Made by a program: the position numbers and the translations under genes. From Microbacterium sp. MYb72 (GTDB lineage Bacteria; Actinomycetota; Actinomycetes; Actinomycetales; Microbacteriaceae), in contig NZ_PCOT01000015.1 in assembly GCF_002979415.1 (NCBI RefSeq), positions 28,054-92,053 on the forward strand: DNA of 64,000 nt, in the 5' to 3' direction. Below the pieces are notes generated by a model that saw only the letters and a program-made list of their open reading frames with translations, made no database searches and was not told the origin of the DNA. Positions 1 through 7,991 of this stretch are shown here, piece by piece (position 1 is the first letter of the stretch; each line of letters begins with the position of its first letter).

Positions 1-777
1 GACGAACACGTCTCCGACGAGGAGCTGAGACAGCGGCATCCGCGTCTCGACACCGTCTCGGAGGATCGCGACGTCCTTCGCACCCAGCTCTCCGAGTGCC
101 CGCAGGGCGGCGCCCGCGCGGCGCTTCGACCGCTGCTCGAGGAACCTCCCGAGCAGCAGGAACATCGTCACTCCGGCGGCGACCTCGAGGTAGATGCTGC
201 CGAGCCCGTCGCCGCGCTCGATCGTGAACCGGAACGGGTGGGTCATCCCCCACATGCCCGCAGTGCCGAAGAACAGCGCGTACAGCGACCAGAGGTAGGC
301 GGCTGTGACGCCGACCGAGATCAGGGTGTCCATCGTCACGGCGCGGTGGCGGGCGTTCAGCCAGGTCGCGCGGTGGAAGGGCCAGGCGGCCCAGGTGACG
401 ACGGGGGTGGCCAGCACGAGCGACGCCCACTGCCAGCCGGGGAACTGCAGCGGCTCGACCATCGCGAGGACGATCACGGGGATCGCCAGCGCCGCGGCGA
501 CGATCAGGCGCAGACGCAGGAGCCGATACGCGGCATCGGGCTCACCGTCTTCCTCCTCCCGCGGGAGCGCGGCGGAGTAGCCGGTGCGCACGACCTCGGA
601 GATGAGGTCGTCGACGTCGATGCCCGGAGCGGCCTCGACGTGCGCCTTCTCGGTCGCATAGTTGACGGATGCCGTGACCCCGTCGATGCGATTGAGCCGC
701 TTCTCGATGCGCGACGCGCACGACGCGCACGTCATGCCGCCGATCTCGAGATCGTAGGTCGCTCCTGCGCCTGCCAT
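1..777 (-). CDS. copA: Copper-type P1B ATPase, N-terminal part (runs off left edge)
   Basis: Likely exports Cu+ across the cytoplasmic membrane using ATP. The first 259 residues are visible. An N-terminal heavy-metal-associated domain carries the metal-binding motif MTCASC (Cys17, Cys20). It is followed by a charged linker and four membrane segments at roughly residues 85-105, 115-135, 145-170 and 190-215, then the start of the actuator domain (LVGDVFV). The CPC membrane motif, phosphorylation site and ATP-binding domain lie outside the window, so copper specificity rests on the neighbouring CopZ-like gene and the CsoR-like palindrome. The ATG lies 9 bases after the chaperone stop codon, so the two genes are probably co-transcribed. 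A silver or other soft-metal ATPase is possible. Confidence 0.9.
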   Translation of the reverse strand, partial: MAGAGATYDLEIGGMTCASCASRIEKRLNRIDGVTASVNYATEKAHVEAAPGIDVDDLISEVVRTGYSAALPREEEDGEPDAAYRLLRLRLIVAAALAIPVIVLAMVEPLQFPGWQWASLVLATPVVTWAAWPFHRATWLNARHRAVTMDTLISVGVTAAYLWSLYALFFGTAGMWGMTHPFRFTIERGDGLGSIYLEVAAGVTMFLLLGRFLEQRSKRRAGAALRALGELGAKDVAILRDGVETRMPLSQLLVGDVFV

Positions 778-786
778 GATCGCCCC

Positions 787-996
787 TCAGGCGCGCGCGG
801 CGCGGTAGCCGGCCTCGTCGACCGCGGCCAGGACGGCCGCGTCATCGAGCGCGGAATCGGAGGTCACGACGAGCGTGCCCGATGCGGCGCTGACCTCGAT
901 GCCCGTCACTCCGTCGAGCTTGGCGACCTCGCTCCGCACCGAGCCCTCGCAGTGCCCGCAGGTCATCCCGGTGACGGCGTAGGTGGTGGTGTTCAT
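787..996 (-). CDS. copZ: CopZ-like copper chaperone
   Basis: A 69-residue stand-alone heavy-metal-associated domain, the usual size for CopZ-type cytoplasmic chaperones that hand Cu+ to CopA. The metal motif MTCGHC sits at residues 11-16 (Cys13, Cys16), followed by the ferredoxin-like fold pattern and a C-terminal DEAGY segment. The start ATG is chosen because AGAGGAAG lies just upstream and because the reading frame further upstream runs into the CsoR-like operator. It is first in an apparent copZ-copA operon. Confidence 0.9.
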   Translation of the reverse strand: MNTTTYAVTGMTCGHCEGSVRSEVAKLDGVTGIEVSAASGTLVVTSDSALDDAAVLAAVDEAGYRAARA

Positions 997-1036
997 GATG
1001 TGCTTCCTCTCGGCAGTGTCCCGAAGGTCGGAACCT

Positions 1037-1053
1037 ATACCCCCTAGGGGTAT
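1037..1053. promoter_or_regulatory. CsoR-like copper operator
   Basis: The sequence ATACCCC-CTA-GGGGTAT is a perfect 7-base inverted repeat with a 3-base spacer, centred about 50 bases upstream of the copZ start. GC-rich TACCC..GGGTA palindromes of this type are bound by the copper-sensing repressor CsoR in many actinobacteria and Firmicutes. No csoR gene is visible in this window. Its position between the copZ start and the converging GntR gene fits an operator for copZ-copA. Confidence 0.72.
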
Positions 1054-1099
1054 CTGCCTATCGACAACGATACGCCCGAACCGGCTATTCCCGCAAAGC

Positions 1100-1756
1100 T
1101 CAGATCGCGTAAGCGACGTTCCCGAGACGCGCCTCTGCGGCCGCCTGGCCGGACGCCAGATGCTCCGGAACGAGTCGCCGGAGAGCCTCGACGTCACGCG
1201 CAGCCACCGCGTCGAGGAGGACCCGGTGCTCTTCGGCCATGGCCAGCAGATCGTCGTGCTGACCGAACAGCCACCTCAGACGCGTGACGAAGACCCCGAT
1301 GAGCTCGGCGAGCATCGAGTTGCCTGCGAGGTCGGCGGCGACGCCGTGGAAGTGCGCTGCCGCGATGCGGGCGGCCTCGGCGTCGCCCGTCTGCGCCGCG
1401 AGGAGCTCGGTCTCGTAGGCGGCGCGCAGCCGGGAGAGCCCCTCGTCGTCGTGGCGCTGCGCCGCGAAGACGAAGATCAGGGTCTCGATGGCCTCACGGA
1501 CCTCGCCGAACTCCTGGATGTCCTGGTGGGTGAACTCGCGCACCACGGCCCACGTGCGCGGCCTCGAGACGACGATCCCCTCGGCGACCAGAGCACGGAT
1601 CGCCTCGCGGACAGGCAGCCGCGAGACGTCGAGCTCGGCGGCGATGTCGCGTTCCACGAGCCGTGCTCCCGGCACCCGCCGCCCCAGGATGATGTCGTCG
1701 CGCAGCACGCTCGCCACTCGCACCGACTCGAGTTCGCCGGCCCCCGCCTCCGTCAT
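1100..1756 (-). CDS. GntR family transcriptional regulator, FCD domain
   Basis: A 218-residue DNA-binding regulator. A winged helix-turn-helix occupies about residues 10-70, with the GntR signature LDVSRLPVREAIRALVAEGI. An all-helical FCD ligand-binding domain follows at about residues 80-205, where a metal site is usually formed by Asp/His residues; HFHGV and the PEHLASG segment are present. FadR-type regulators of this class usually sense small carboxylic acids. The target is unknown: the neighbouring oxidoreductase gene lies upstream on the same strand but is separated by a strong hairpin. Confidence 0.88.
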   Translation of the reverse strand: MTEAGAGELESVRVASVLRDDIILGRRVPGARLVERDIAAELDVSRLPVREAIRALVAEGIVVSRPRTWAVVREFTHQDIQEFGEVREAIETLIFVFAAQRHDDEGLSRLRAAYETELLAAQTGDAEAARIAAAHFHGVAADLAGNSMLAELIGVFVTRLRWLFGQHDDLLAMAEEHRVLLDAVAARDVEALRRLVPEHLASGQAAAEARLGNVAYAI

Positions 1757-1837
1757 GCTCGAATTCTCTCACCATGCGGAAGCCGACAGCAATCTGGTAT
1801 TCCAACGGCACGCATGGATCTCCCGCCCGGACACGAA

Positions 1838-1873
1838 GAAGGGGAGCGGATGCCGCAGCATCCGCTCCCCTTC
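1838..1873 (-). terminator. Hairpin terminator after the oxidoreductase gene
   Basis: A perfect 16-base inverted repeat (1838-1853 with 1858-1873) with a 4-base loop, CGCA. It lies 15 bases beyond the stop codon of the minus-strand oxidoreductase gene and before the GntR gene. There is no long T-tract, which is common in high-GC actinobacteria. Confidence 0.75.
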
Positions 1874-1887
1874 GCGCCGCCGCCCGC

Positions 1888-2529
1888 TCAGGGCAGGCGG
1901 TTCGCGATCGCCAGGTTCGCCCGCAGCTCATCGGCGTTCTGCCGGACGACATACGCCGGACGGTCGCGCTCGACCCGCCAGGACTCGCTGAGCGGACCGA
2001 CATTCACCGCGTCGAATCCGATCTCGTCGTAGAAGCGCGTGACGAAGGCGACCGCCTCCGCGTCGTCTCCGGCCACGGCGAGCGCACGGCGGTTCTCCGA
2101 GCCCGCCGGAGCGCCGTCGGACGTGATGTCCGCCGCGAAGATGTGGTTGAAGGCCTTCACGACCTTCGACGTCGGCAGGTGCCGCTGGACGATCTCGGAT
2201 GTCGTCGTCTCACCCTTGTCGAGCGCCTCGATGCGCCCGTCGCGCTCGAAGTAGTAGTTGTTGGTGTCGAGCACGACCTTGCCGGCGAGAGGCTCGACGG
2301 GGATCTGGTCGATGGCGCGCAGCGGCACCGTCACGACGACCGCGTCACCCGCCTCGCCCGCTTCGACCGCCGTTCCGGCCTTCGCACGCGGACCGAGCTC
2401 CGCGACGAGGTCGGCCAGCGTCTCAGGTCCCCGCGAGTTGGCGATCACGACGTCGTACCCGTGAGCCACCGCGACGCGCGCGATCTGACTGCCGATGTGT
2501 CCTGCACCGATGATTCCGAGAGTTGTCAT
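1888..2529 (-). CDS. NADP oxidoreductase, F420-dependent type (NPDR-like)
   Basis: A 213-residue Rossmann-fold protein beginning MTTLGIIGAGHIGSQIAR, in which the dinucleotide-binding GAGHIG motif lies at about residues 8-13. The family (NADP oxidoreductase, coenzyme F420-dependent) includes F420H2:NADP reductases and many NADPH-dependent reductases of unknown substrate. Segments VLDTNNYYFERDG and KAFNHIFAADI match this family. The ATG at 2529 is preferred over one 9 codons upstream because it puts the nucleotide-binding motif at the normal distance from the N-terminus. Real use of F420 cannot be judged from the sequence. Confidence 0.82.
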   Translation of the reverse strand: MTTLGIIGAGHIGSQIARVAVAHGYDVVIANSRGPETLADLVAELGPRAKAGTAVEAGEAGDAVVVTVPLRAIDQIPVEPLAGKVVLDTNNYYFERDGRIEALDKGETTTSEIVQRHLPTSKVVKAFNHIFAADITSDGAPAGSENRRALAVAGDDAEAVAFVTRFYDEIGFDAVNVGPLSESWRVERDRPAYVVRQNADELRANLAIANRLP

Positions 2530-2567
2530 GCAGGGGGAAACCTCGCGCCCCTCCACGTATTCCCGTC

Positions 2568-3497
2568 TCAGAGATCAAGGAAATACGACTCCTCGACGCG
2601 TCGGTACCCCAGCCGCTCGTAGAGCTCGATCGCGCCGGTGTTGAAGCCGAAGACGTGCAGTCCGACCGAGTCGGCCCCGAACGCCCGAGCCTCCCGCTCG
2701 ACGGCGAGCATGAGCGCCCGCCCGTATCCCCTGCGCCGCTGGTCGGCCGCCACCTCGATGTCGAGCACGAAGGCGTGCGGGCGGTCATCACGCAGGCGCG
2801 CGCCGATCCACAGGACCCCGACCTCGACCCCGTCGACGGATGCCGTGAAGAACGACTGGCCCGCCGAGTCGAGCCCGTCGGGGAGCTCGAGCTGCATCTG
2901 GCGGTGGGACTCGGCGACCGCTTCCTCGGGGGTGTAGCGCCCGGAGTCGACGAGGTCGCCGGCGAACGCCGCCTCCGAGGCGTCCGCGTATCCGGGGAAG
3001 CGCTCGGCCGTCATCGGCGCGACCACGACGTCGTCTTCGGCTGCGCGCTCTGGCAGGGGTTCGAGGACCATCTGGATCGAGGCGAGGGCGAATCCCCTCC
3101 CGGCGATGAGGGCGTGGCCGGCCTCGTCCTGCGGAAAGAGCCCGGTGCTGAGCCGTGTGGCGCCCTGCTGACGGGCGATGGCCACGATCTCCGCGAACAG
3201 CTCGTCAGCGGAGAACACGTCCTCGACCGCGAGCTCGAGGACGAAGAGCTTCTCCCCCGCCAGCGCCAGCCACAGCGTGCCGAGCTCGCGAGCGCCCTCG
3301 GTGATGACGAGGACGCGGGCGGCCGGCGAGTCGACGCCCTCGGGGAGCACCTCCGCGAACACGCGCGCGGCGTACTCGACGGCATCCGCTCCGACCCGGT
3401 AGCCCGAACGCCGGGAGCGCTCCACGAGCCGCGCCTCGGCAGCAGCGCTCCACTCGTCGAACCGGTCGGCGGGCAGAGGAGCGAGCTGGATCGACAT
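2568..3497 (-). CDS. GNAT family N-acetyltransferase
   Basis: A 309-residue protein with a C-terminal GNAT domain at about residues 150-305. The acetyl-CoA pyrophosphate loop RRRGYGRALM is clear, followed by the segment LHVFGFNTGAIELYERLGY typical of the last GNAT strands. The N-terminal half (about 1-140) has weaker GNAT-like character, so the protein may be a tandem GNAT with a degenerate first domain. The acceptor substrate is unknown. Confidence 0.82.
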   Translation of the reverse strand: MSIQLAPLPADRFDEWSAAAEARLVERSRRSGYRVGADAVEYAARVFAEVLPEGVDSPAARVLVITEGARELGTLWLALAGEKLFVLELAVEDVFSADELFAEIVAIARQQGATRLSTGLFPQDEAGHALIAGRGFALASIQMVLEPLPERAAEDDVVVAPMTAERFPGYADASEAAFAGDLVDSGRYTPEEAVAESHRQMQLELPDGLDSAGQSFFTASVDGVEVGVLWIGARLRDDRPHAFVLDIEVAADQRRRGYGRALMLAVEREARAFGADSVGLHVFGFNTGAIELYERLGYRRVEESYFLDL

Positions 3498-3553
3498 GAC
3501 TCCATCATGTCGTCTGTCAGCCGTCTTCGGTCCCCGTGCCGGTCGGGCGTCGG

Positions 3554-4078
3554 CTACCGATTGACGAGCGGGTTCCCGATGGCGGGAACCTCCACCATCT
3601 CACCCTTGGTCACGGAGTCCGCGTACCCGCCATCGGCGTTCTTCTCCGAGAGGATCAGCACCACGCCTCGGATCCGCTTCGTCGTCGACTTCACGACGAT
3701 GCGCGGCTCGGTGTACCCACCGCCTCCGTGCGTGTAGAAGGTGCAGCCGTTGTCGTCGGACGAGATCTTGACCTTCTTGCTCGTGCCGTCGGTGAAGAAG
3801 ATCTTCGCGTCGAGCTGCGCGTTCTCACCGTCGCCCTTGCCCAGGACCGGGCAGTTGTCGGTGACCGCGTTGTAGACCCGGAAGGAGTACGCGCTCGTCC
3901 ACTGGAGGTATCCCCACGCAGTGGCCTTGCCGTCCGGCGACTTCTCGAAGGTCGTCTCCACACGGAAGCTCGTCTTGATCTCGCTGGCCGAGGCCGGCGC
4001 CACGATCCCCAGCGACAGGATGCCTCCGAGCGCGAGCCCTGCGGCGACGATCCTCGCCGTTCGTGCGCGTTCCTTCAT
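3554..4078 (-). CDS. Secreted protein of unknown function
   Basis: 174 residues with a clear Sec signal peptide: positive MKERARTAR, a hydrophobic core at about 10-28 and a likely cleavage after SAS near residue 32. The mature part is hydrophilic, has two cysteines that could pair (NCPVLGKG and NGCTFYTH) and a glycine-rich turn. I do not recognise a family. GGGGGAAGAC upstream serves as ribosome binding site. A short inverted repeat, CGGGAGT-C-ACTCCCG, lies about 100 bases upstream at 4176-4190 and could be a regulatory site or the end of the LtrA transcript. Confidence 0.75.
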   Translation of the reverse strand: MKERARTARIVAAGLALGGILSLGIVAPASASEIKTSFRVETTFEKSPDGKATAWGYLQWTSAYSFRVYNAVTDNCPVLGKGDGENAQLDAKIFFTDGTSKKVKISSDDNGCTFYTHGGGGYTEPRIVVKSTTKRIRGVVLILSEKNADGGYADSVTKGEMVEVPAIGNPLVNR

Positions 4079-4230
4079 GTCTTCCCCCTCATGCGTGTGA
4101 CGACCCGACGAATCGCGAGCCCGAGCCCCATCATCCGCTCAGAAGATCGCCGCGTCGATGGGGAGGAGTGCCCATCGGGAGTCACTCCCGTTCGCGATGA
4201 GTGACGTGGCTGTCGTGCGCGCTCCGGACG

Positions 4231-5469
4231 TCAGCTCGACGCGCGAGCCCCCTCCTCCACCACCGCGGCGAGCTGCGCGTCGAGCGTGCGCCACGCCCCC
4301 AGTTCGAAGGAGAGCACGATCGTGACCGGGGAGATCACGACGACCAGCAGGCACGCCCACAGCGGCCAGCCGATGGCCGCGAGGAGCACGGCGACGACGG
4401 GAAGAGCGATCACCGTCGCCTGCAGCGGAGTGTTCGTCGGCATCGCGGAGACCAGCCAGGCGTGCAGCAGGTAGAGCGTGACCATGAAGATCAGCACGGG
4501 CACCGCGATCGAGGAGATCGCGACGAGGGTGCTCACGTGGTAGTGCTCGTCGTAGACGTAGCCGATGACGTGCAGCCCCGCGCCGACCGCGGCGATCGCC
4601 GCGAACAGCAGGATGTGCCCATACCCCCATACGAGAGCCTTCGACCGGCGGACCGCAAGGATGGGCGCGCTCGGCACGAGGAAGTAGACCCACCACAGCG
4701 CGAACGCCATCAGGACGCCGAGGCCGACGACCATGATCGACGAGACCGTCCAGCCCTCCGCCGCCGTGATCGACTGCGCCGCCGCGAGGGTGCCGAAGAC
4801 CGTCTCCCCGAGAGCGATGATCGTGAGCAGGGCGTACCGCTCGGCGATGTGGTGCGGATGCCACGGCGTCGCTCCGCCCCCGTAGTGGGCGCCCTTCGCC
4901 TCCGCGAGGATCGGGCTCGACCAGTCGATCGCGAGCACCACGATCGCGGCGAGGACGAAGCCCAGCGGATCGAGCGGGAGGAAGATCAGCAGCACCCATC
5001 CGATCTGCGCGATGCCGATCGACACGGCGTAGGTCTTCGCGACCGCGCGGTACTTCGGGTTGCCCTGGGCCGCTCTGAGCCACTGCGCGATCACGGCGAC
5101 GCGCATCACCACGTAGCCGGCGACCATGACCTCGTTCTGCACGGGCTGCCCGCGCTCGATCGACGCGAACATCGTCGGCAGGCCGATCGCGAGCACGATC
5201 ACTCCCGCCATCTGCACCATCGTGAGCACGCGGAACAGCCAGTCGTCCGTGTCGAACGCCGACGCGAACCAGGAGTAGTTGATCCAGGCCCAGATGATCG
5301 CGACCATCGCGAACGCGAACGCGCCGATCCCGGCGAGGATGTCGCCGTGAGCGATGGACGATGCGAGCGCGTTGCCCGCGACGCCGAAGGCCGCGACGAA
5401 GGTGAGGTCGAACAGCAGCTCCAGCGGCGTCGCCGCGCGATGCGACTCGGTGGAGTCGCGCCCCGTCAT
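4231..5469 (-). CDS. Low temperature requirement protein A (LtrA) family membrane protein
   Basis: An integral membrane protein of about 412 residues with roughly ten to twelve hydrophobic segments. The family hallmarks are present: TPLELLFDLTFVAAFG near the N-terminus and the HIAERYALLTIIALGE motif near the middle. LtrA proteins are widespread in actinobacteria; their biochemical role is not established. The ATG at 5469 is chosen because it is preceded by TGAGG and places the family motif near the N-terminus; a GTG at 5544 would add 25 residues. It is transcribed away from the small plus-strand gene at 5724. Confidence 0.88.
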   Translation of the reverse strand: MTGRDSTESHRAATPLELLFDLTFVAAFGVAGNALASSIAHGDILAGIGAFAFAMVAIIWAWINYSWFASAFDTDDWLFRVLTMVQMAGVIVLAIGLPTMFASIERGQPVQNEVMVAGYVVMRVAVIAQWLRAAQGNPKYRAVAKTYAVSIGIAQIGWVLLIFLPLDPLGFVLAAIVVLAIDWSSPILAEAKGAHYGGGATPWHPHHIAERYALLTIIALGETVFGTLAAAQSITAAEGWTVSSIMVVGLGVLMAFALWWVYFLVPSAPILAVRRSKALVWGYGHILLFAAIAAVGAGLHVIGYVYDEHYHVSTLVAISSIAVPVLIFMVTLYLLHAWLVSAMPTNTPLQATVIALPVVAVLLAAIGWPLWACLLVVVISPVTIVLSFELGAWRTLDAQLAAVVEEGARASS

Positions 5470-5723
5470 GCGCCTCAGACCGTGTCGGTAGTAGCTCGGT
5501 GTGGACAAGATGAAACCCCCAGATGCCCCAGTGTGTGGGAACACGATACTGCGACTCCGGACGCCGGGTCACACGGAGCCGCGCTGTCCAGTCCGCCGCA
5601 GGGCGCGGGTAGGCGAACTGGCCTGCATCGCCACCCCCTCGTCCACCCACTACCTGACTACCATCGGTCACAGACTGACCAGCATCAGTCTTAGGAGACC
5701 ACGAAGAAGAGGATTGAACACAC

Positions 5724-6074
5724 ATGGGCGTTTCCGTCTACTACTCGCTTGCCCGTGAACGCCCGCTCACGCCCGACGAAGCGCATGCTCTCAACACCGC
5801 ATTCGACGGTGCGACACTGCCGAGCGGCACCGAGCCGCTGGCGTTCTACGAAGAACCCGAGACCGTCGTGAGCACCGACGACTGGGAGCTTTCCGGCTCG
5901 AGCAAGCTCCCGTCCAACCACTTCACAGCGCCGCGTGCGGTCAAGAAGTTGCTACGAGGTCTTTCCGCCGCCAGGCGCGCCGTCCCGGACGCCGACTGGT
6001 CAGTGCAGCTCGACGACGAACCAGTGGCATGGAACACCGAGACCACGGAGTACGACCTCAACCCCTCACGCTGA
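5724..6074 (+). CDS. Small protein of unknown function
   Basis: A 116-residue acidic, soluble-looking protein with no signal peptide or membrane segment. I do not recognise a family. The start MGVSVYYSLARERPL is supported by an AGAGG-like site upstream. By eye the base composition is less GC-rich than the neighbours, and the gene stands alone between the divergent LtrA gene and convergent sufU. The leader at about 5640-5715 holds short repeats of the type GACTG/CAGTC that might be regulatory. Confidence 0.7.
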   Translation: MGVSVYYSLARERPLTPDEAHALNTAFDGATLPSGTEPLAFYEEPETVVSTDDWELSGSSKLPSNHFTAPRAVKKLLRGLSAARRAVPDADWSVQLDDEPVAWNTETTEYDLNPSR

Positions 6075-6141
6075 CGAACGCGCACCCTCTGCGACGTCGA
6101 TGCGGTGCCGGGGAAGAGGCTCCCGTATCATGTCCGGCTCC

Positions 6142-6576
6142 TCAGCTCTTGGCGAGTGCATCCTCCGCGGCGACCCAGGCGAGCATCGCGCACTTGACCC
6201 TGGCGACGTACTTCGAGACGCCGCCGAGCGCCGCGGCGTCGCCGAGCAGCTCCTCGTCGGGGAGGATCTTTCCGCGGGAGCGCATCGCCTCGCGGAAGGA
6301 GGCGATGCGCGTCTCCAGGTCGTCGACCGTCAGCCCCTCGGCGAGCTCGGACAGCAGGGACGCGGATGCCTGCGAGATCGCGCAGCCGTGCCCCTCCCAG
6401 GCGATCGCCTCGACCGAGCCGTCGGCTGCCCGATGCACCTGCAGGGTGATCTCGTCGCCGCAGGTGGGGTTGAGCTGGTGCGACTGCGCCGCGATCTCGC
6501 CGCGCAGCCCGAAGCCGTGCGGGGTGCGCGAATGGTCGAGGATCAGCTCCTGGTACAGGTTCTGCAGGTCGCTCAT
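6142..6576 (-). CDS. sufU: SufU-type Fe-S cluster assembly / sulfur acceptor protein
   Basis: A 144-residue NifU/IscU-fold protein of the SufU subtype, which accepts persulfide sulfur from SufS through a zinc-bound cysteine. The conserved metal ligands are visible: Cys-Gly-Asp in NPTCGDE, a second Cys in GHGCAISQAS and a third in KCAMLAW near the C-terminus. The SufU-type insertion between the second and third cysteines is present. Its ATG overlaps the sufS stop by 4 bases, so it is translationally coupled to sufS. The SUF scaffold genes sufBCD are not in this window. Confidence 0.93.
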   Translation of the reverse strand: MSDLQNLYQELILDHSRTPHGFGLRGEIAAQSHQLNPTCGDEITLQVHRAADGSVEAIAWEGHGCAISQASASLLSELAEGLTVDDLETRIASFREAMRSRGKILPDEELLGDAAALGGVSKYVARVKCAMLAWVAAEDALAKS

Positions 6577-7865
6577 GCGCCCCTCCGGAAGAAATCGATG
6601 GCGCCGGCCGCGCCCGCGATGACGGCGTCGATCTCGGCATCCGTCGTGTAGAGATAGGTGCTCGCCCTCGTCGACGAGGTGATGCCGAGGCGGCGGTGCA
6701 GCGGCTGCGCGCAGTGGTGGCCCACGCGCACCGCGATGCCGAGGTCGTCGAGGTACTGCCCGACATCGTGCGAGTGGATGCCGGCCACGTCGAAGCTCGC
6801 GAGACCCACGCGCGGCAGGTCGATCCCGGCGCCGAGGACGCGCACGCCCTCGATCGCGCTCAGCCCCTCGACGAGACGCGCACCGAAGGCGGCCTCGTGC
6901 GCGGCGATGCGATCCATGCCCACCTCGGAGAGGTAGTCGACGGCCGCGGCGAGCGCGATCGCCTGCGAGACGCGCTGCGTGCCGGCCTCGAAGCGCTGCG
7001 GCGGCGGCAGGTACTCGGCCTCGGTCGTCGTGACCGTCGTGATCATGGAGCCGCCGGTGAGGAACGGGGGCATGGCCTCCAGCAGCTCCCGACGTCCGTA
7101 CAGCGCGCCGATGCCGGTCGGCCCGAGCATCTTGTGCCCGGAGAGCACGGCGAAGTCGACGTCGAGCGCCTTCACGTCGAGCGGCAGGTGGGGCGCCGAC
7201 TGGCAGGCGTCGAGGAGCACGAGCGCGCCGACGGCCCTGGCGAGCACGACGAGCCTGTCCACGGGGTTGATCACGCCGAGCACGTTCGAGACGTGTGTGA
7301 AGGCGACGATCCTCGTGCGCTCGGTGATGAGCTCGGCGGCGACATCGAGCCGCAGCGCGCCGTCGTCGTCGAGCGGGACGACCTTGAGCGTCGCTCCCGT
7401 GCGCGCGGCGAGCTCCTGCCACGGGATGAGGTTGGCGTGGTGCTCCATCTCGGTCGTGACGATCTCATCGCCCGCCCGCAGGCGCACGCGCTCCGCGGCC
7501 GCTCCCCCGCGTCCGAGCGAGGCGTTCGAGATCGAGTACGCGACGAGGTTGATCGCCTCGGTGGCGTTGGAGGTCCACACGATCTCGTCGTCGGAGGCCC
7601 CGACGAACCGGGCCACGGTGGCGCGGGCGTCTTCGAACAGCTCCGTCGCCTCGGCCGCGAGGGTGTGCGCGCCGCGGTGCACGGCGGAGTTCATGGTCGA
7701 CGCGAACTCGCGCTCCGCGTCGAGCACCGCGAACGGCCGTTGCGAGGTCGCTCCGGAGTCGAGGTAGGCGAGCGGGTGCCCGTTCACCTCGGACTGCAGA
7801 ATCGGGAAGTCGGCGCGCAGTCGCTGCACCTCGGCCTCGGTCAGCGGGGCGATCGATCCGGTCAT
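6573..7865 (-). CDS. sufS: Cysteine desulfurase SufS
   Basis: A 430-residue PLP-dependent group II cysteine desulfurase that takes sulfur from cysteine for Fe-S cluster assembly. The PLP-binding lysine lies in SGHKMLGPTG and the catalytic cysteine (about residue 385) in RVGHHCAQP, the SufS/CsdA arrangement. The N-terminal LRADFPILQ and YLDSGATSQ segments match the family. It is first in a two-gene operon with sufU. The upstream region also contains the divergent ECF41-type promoter for the sigma-factor gene. Confidence 0.95.
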   Translation of the reverse strand: MTGSIAPLTEAEVQRLRADFPILQSEVNGHPLAYLDSGATSQRPFAVLDAEREFASTMNSAVHRGAHTLAAEATELFEDARATVARFVGASDDEIVWTSNATEAINLVAYSISNASLGRGGAAAERVRLRAGDEIVTTEMEHHANLIPWQELAARTGATLKVVPLDDDGALRLDVAAELITERTRIVAFTHVSNVLGVINPVDRLVVLARAVGALVLLDACQSAPHLPLDVKALDVDFAVLSGHKMLGPTGIGALYGRRELLEAMPPFLTGGSMITTVTTTEAEYLPPPQRFEAGTQRVSQAIALAAAVDYLSEVGMDRIAAHEAAFGARLVEGLSAIEGVRVLGAGIDLPRVGLASFDVAGIHSHDVGQYLDDLGIAVRVGHHCAQPLHRRLGITSSTRASTYLYTTDAEIDAVIAGAAGAIDFFRRGA

Positions 7866-7903
7866 CCTTCTAGCTTCTCACCTGGCGCTGTGTGCGAGGG
7901 TCG

Positions 7904-7930
7904 TGTCACGGATGCCGGGAGTATCCGGTC
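7904..7930 (+). promoter_or_regulatory. ECF41-type promoter of the sigJ-like gene
   Basis: TGTCACG, a 16-base spacer and GGTC, followed by an ATCCGGTCAGAGCTG context, about 60 bases upstream of the sigma-factor ATG. The described ECF41 promoter is TGTCACA-N16-CGTC. The same arrangement occurs upstream of the epimerase-like gene at 9257, so the pair suggests autoregulation by this sigma factor. Confidence 0.65.
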
Positions 7931-7991
7931 AGAGCTGACGAGGAGTGCGCACGACCGGCGGGCGTACCCTGGATCGACGAAACGAGGGGCG

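Noticed and set aside
4201..5694. Long plus-strand frame antisense to the LtrA gene
   Set aside because: Its product is a charge-rich Asp/Arg/His shadow with no family features; LtrA motifs are on the minus strand.
6142..7422. Long minus-strand open frame covering sufU and part of sufS in another frame
   Set aside because: Only its 3' part codes for SufU; upstream it is an Arg/Ala-rich shadow of sufS, common in high-GC DNA.
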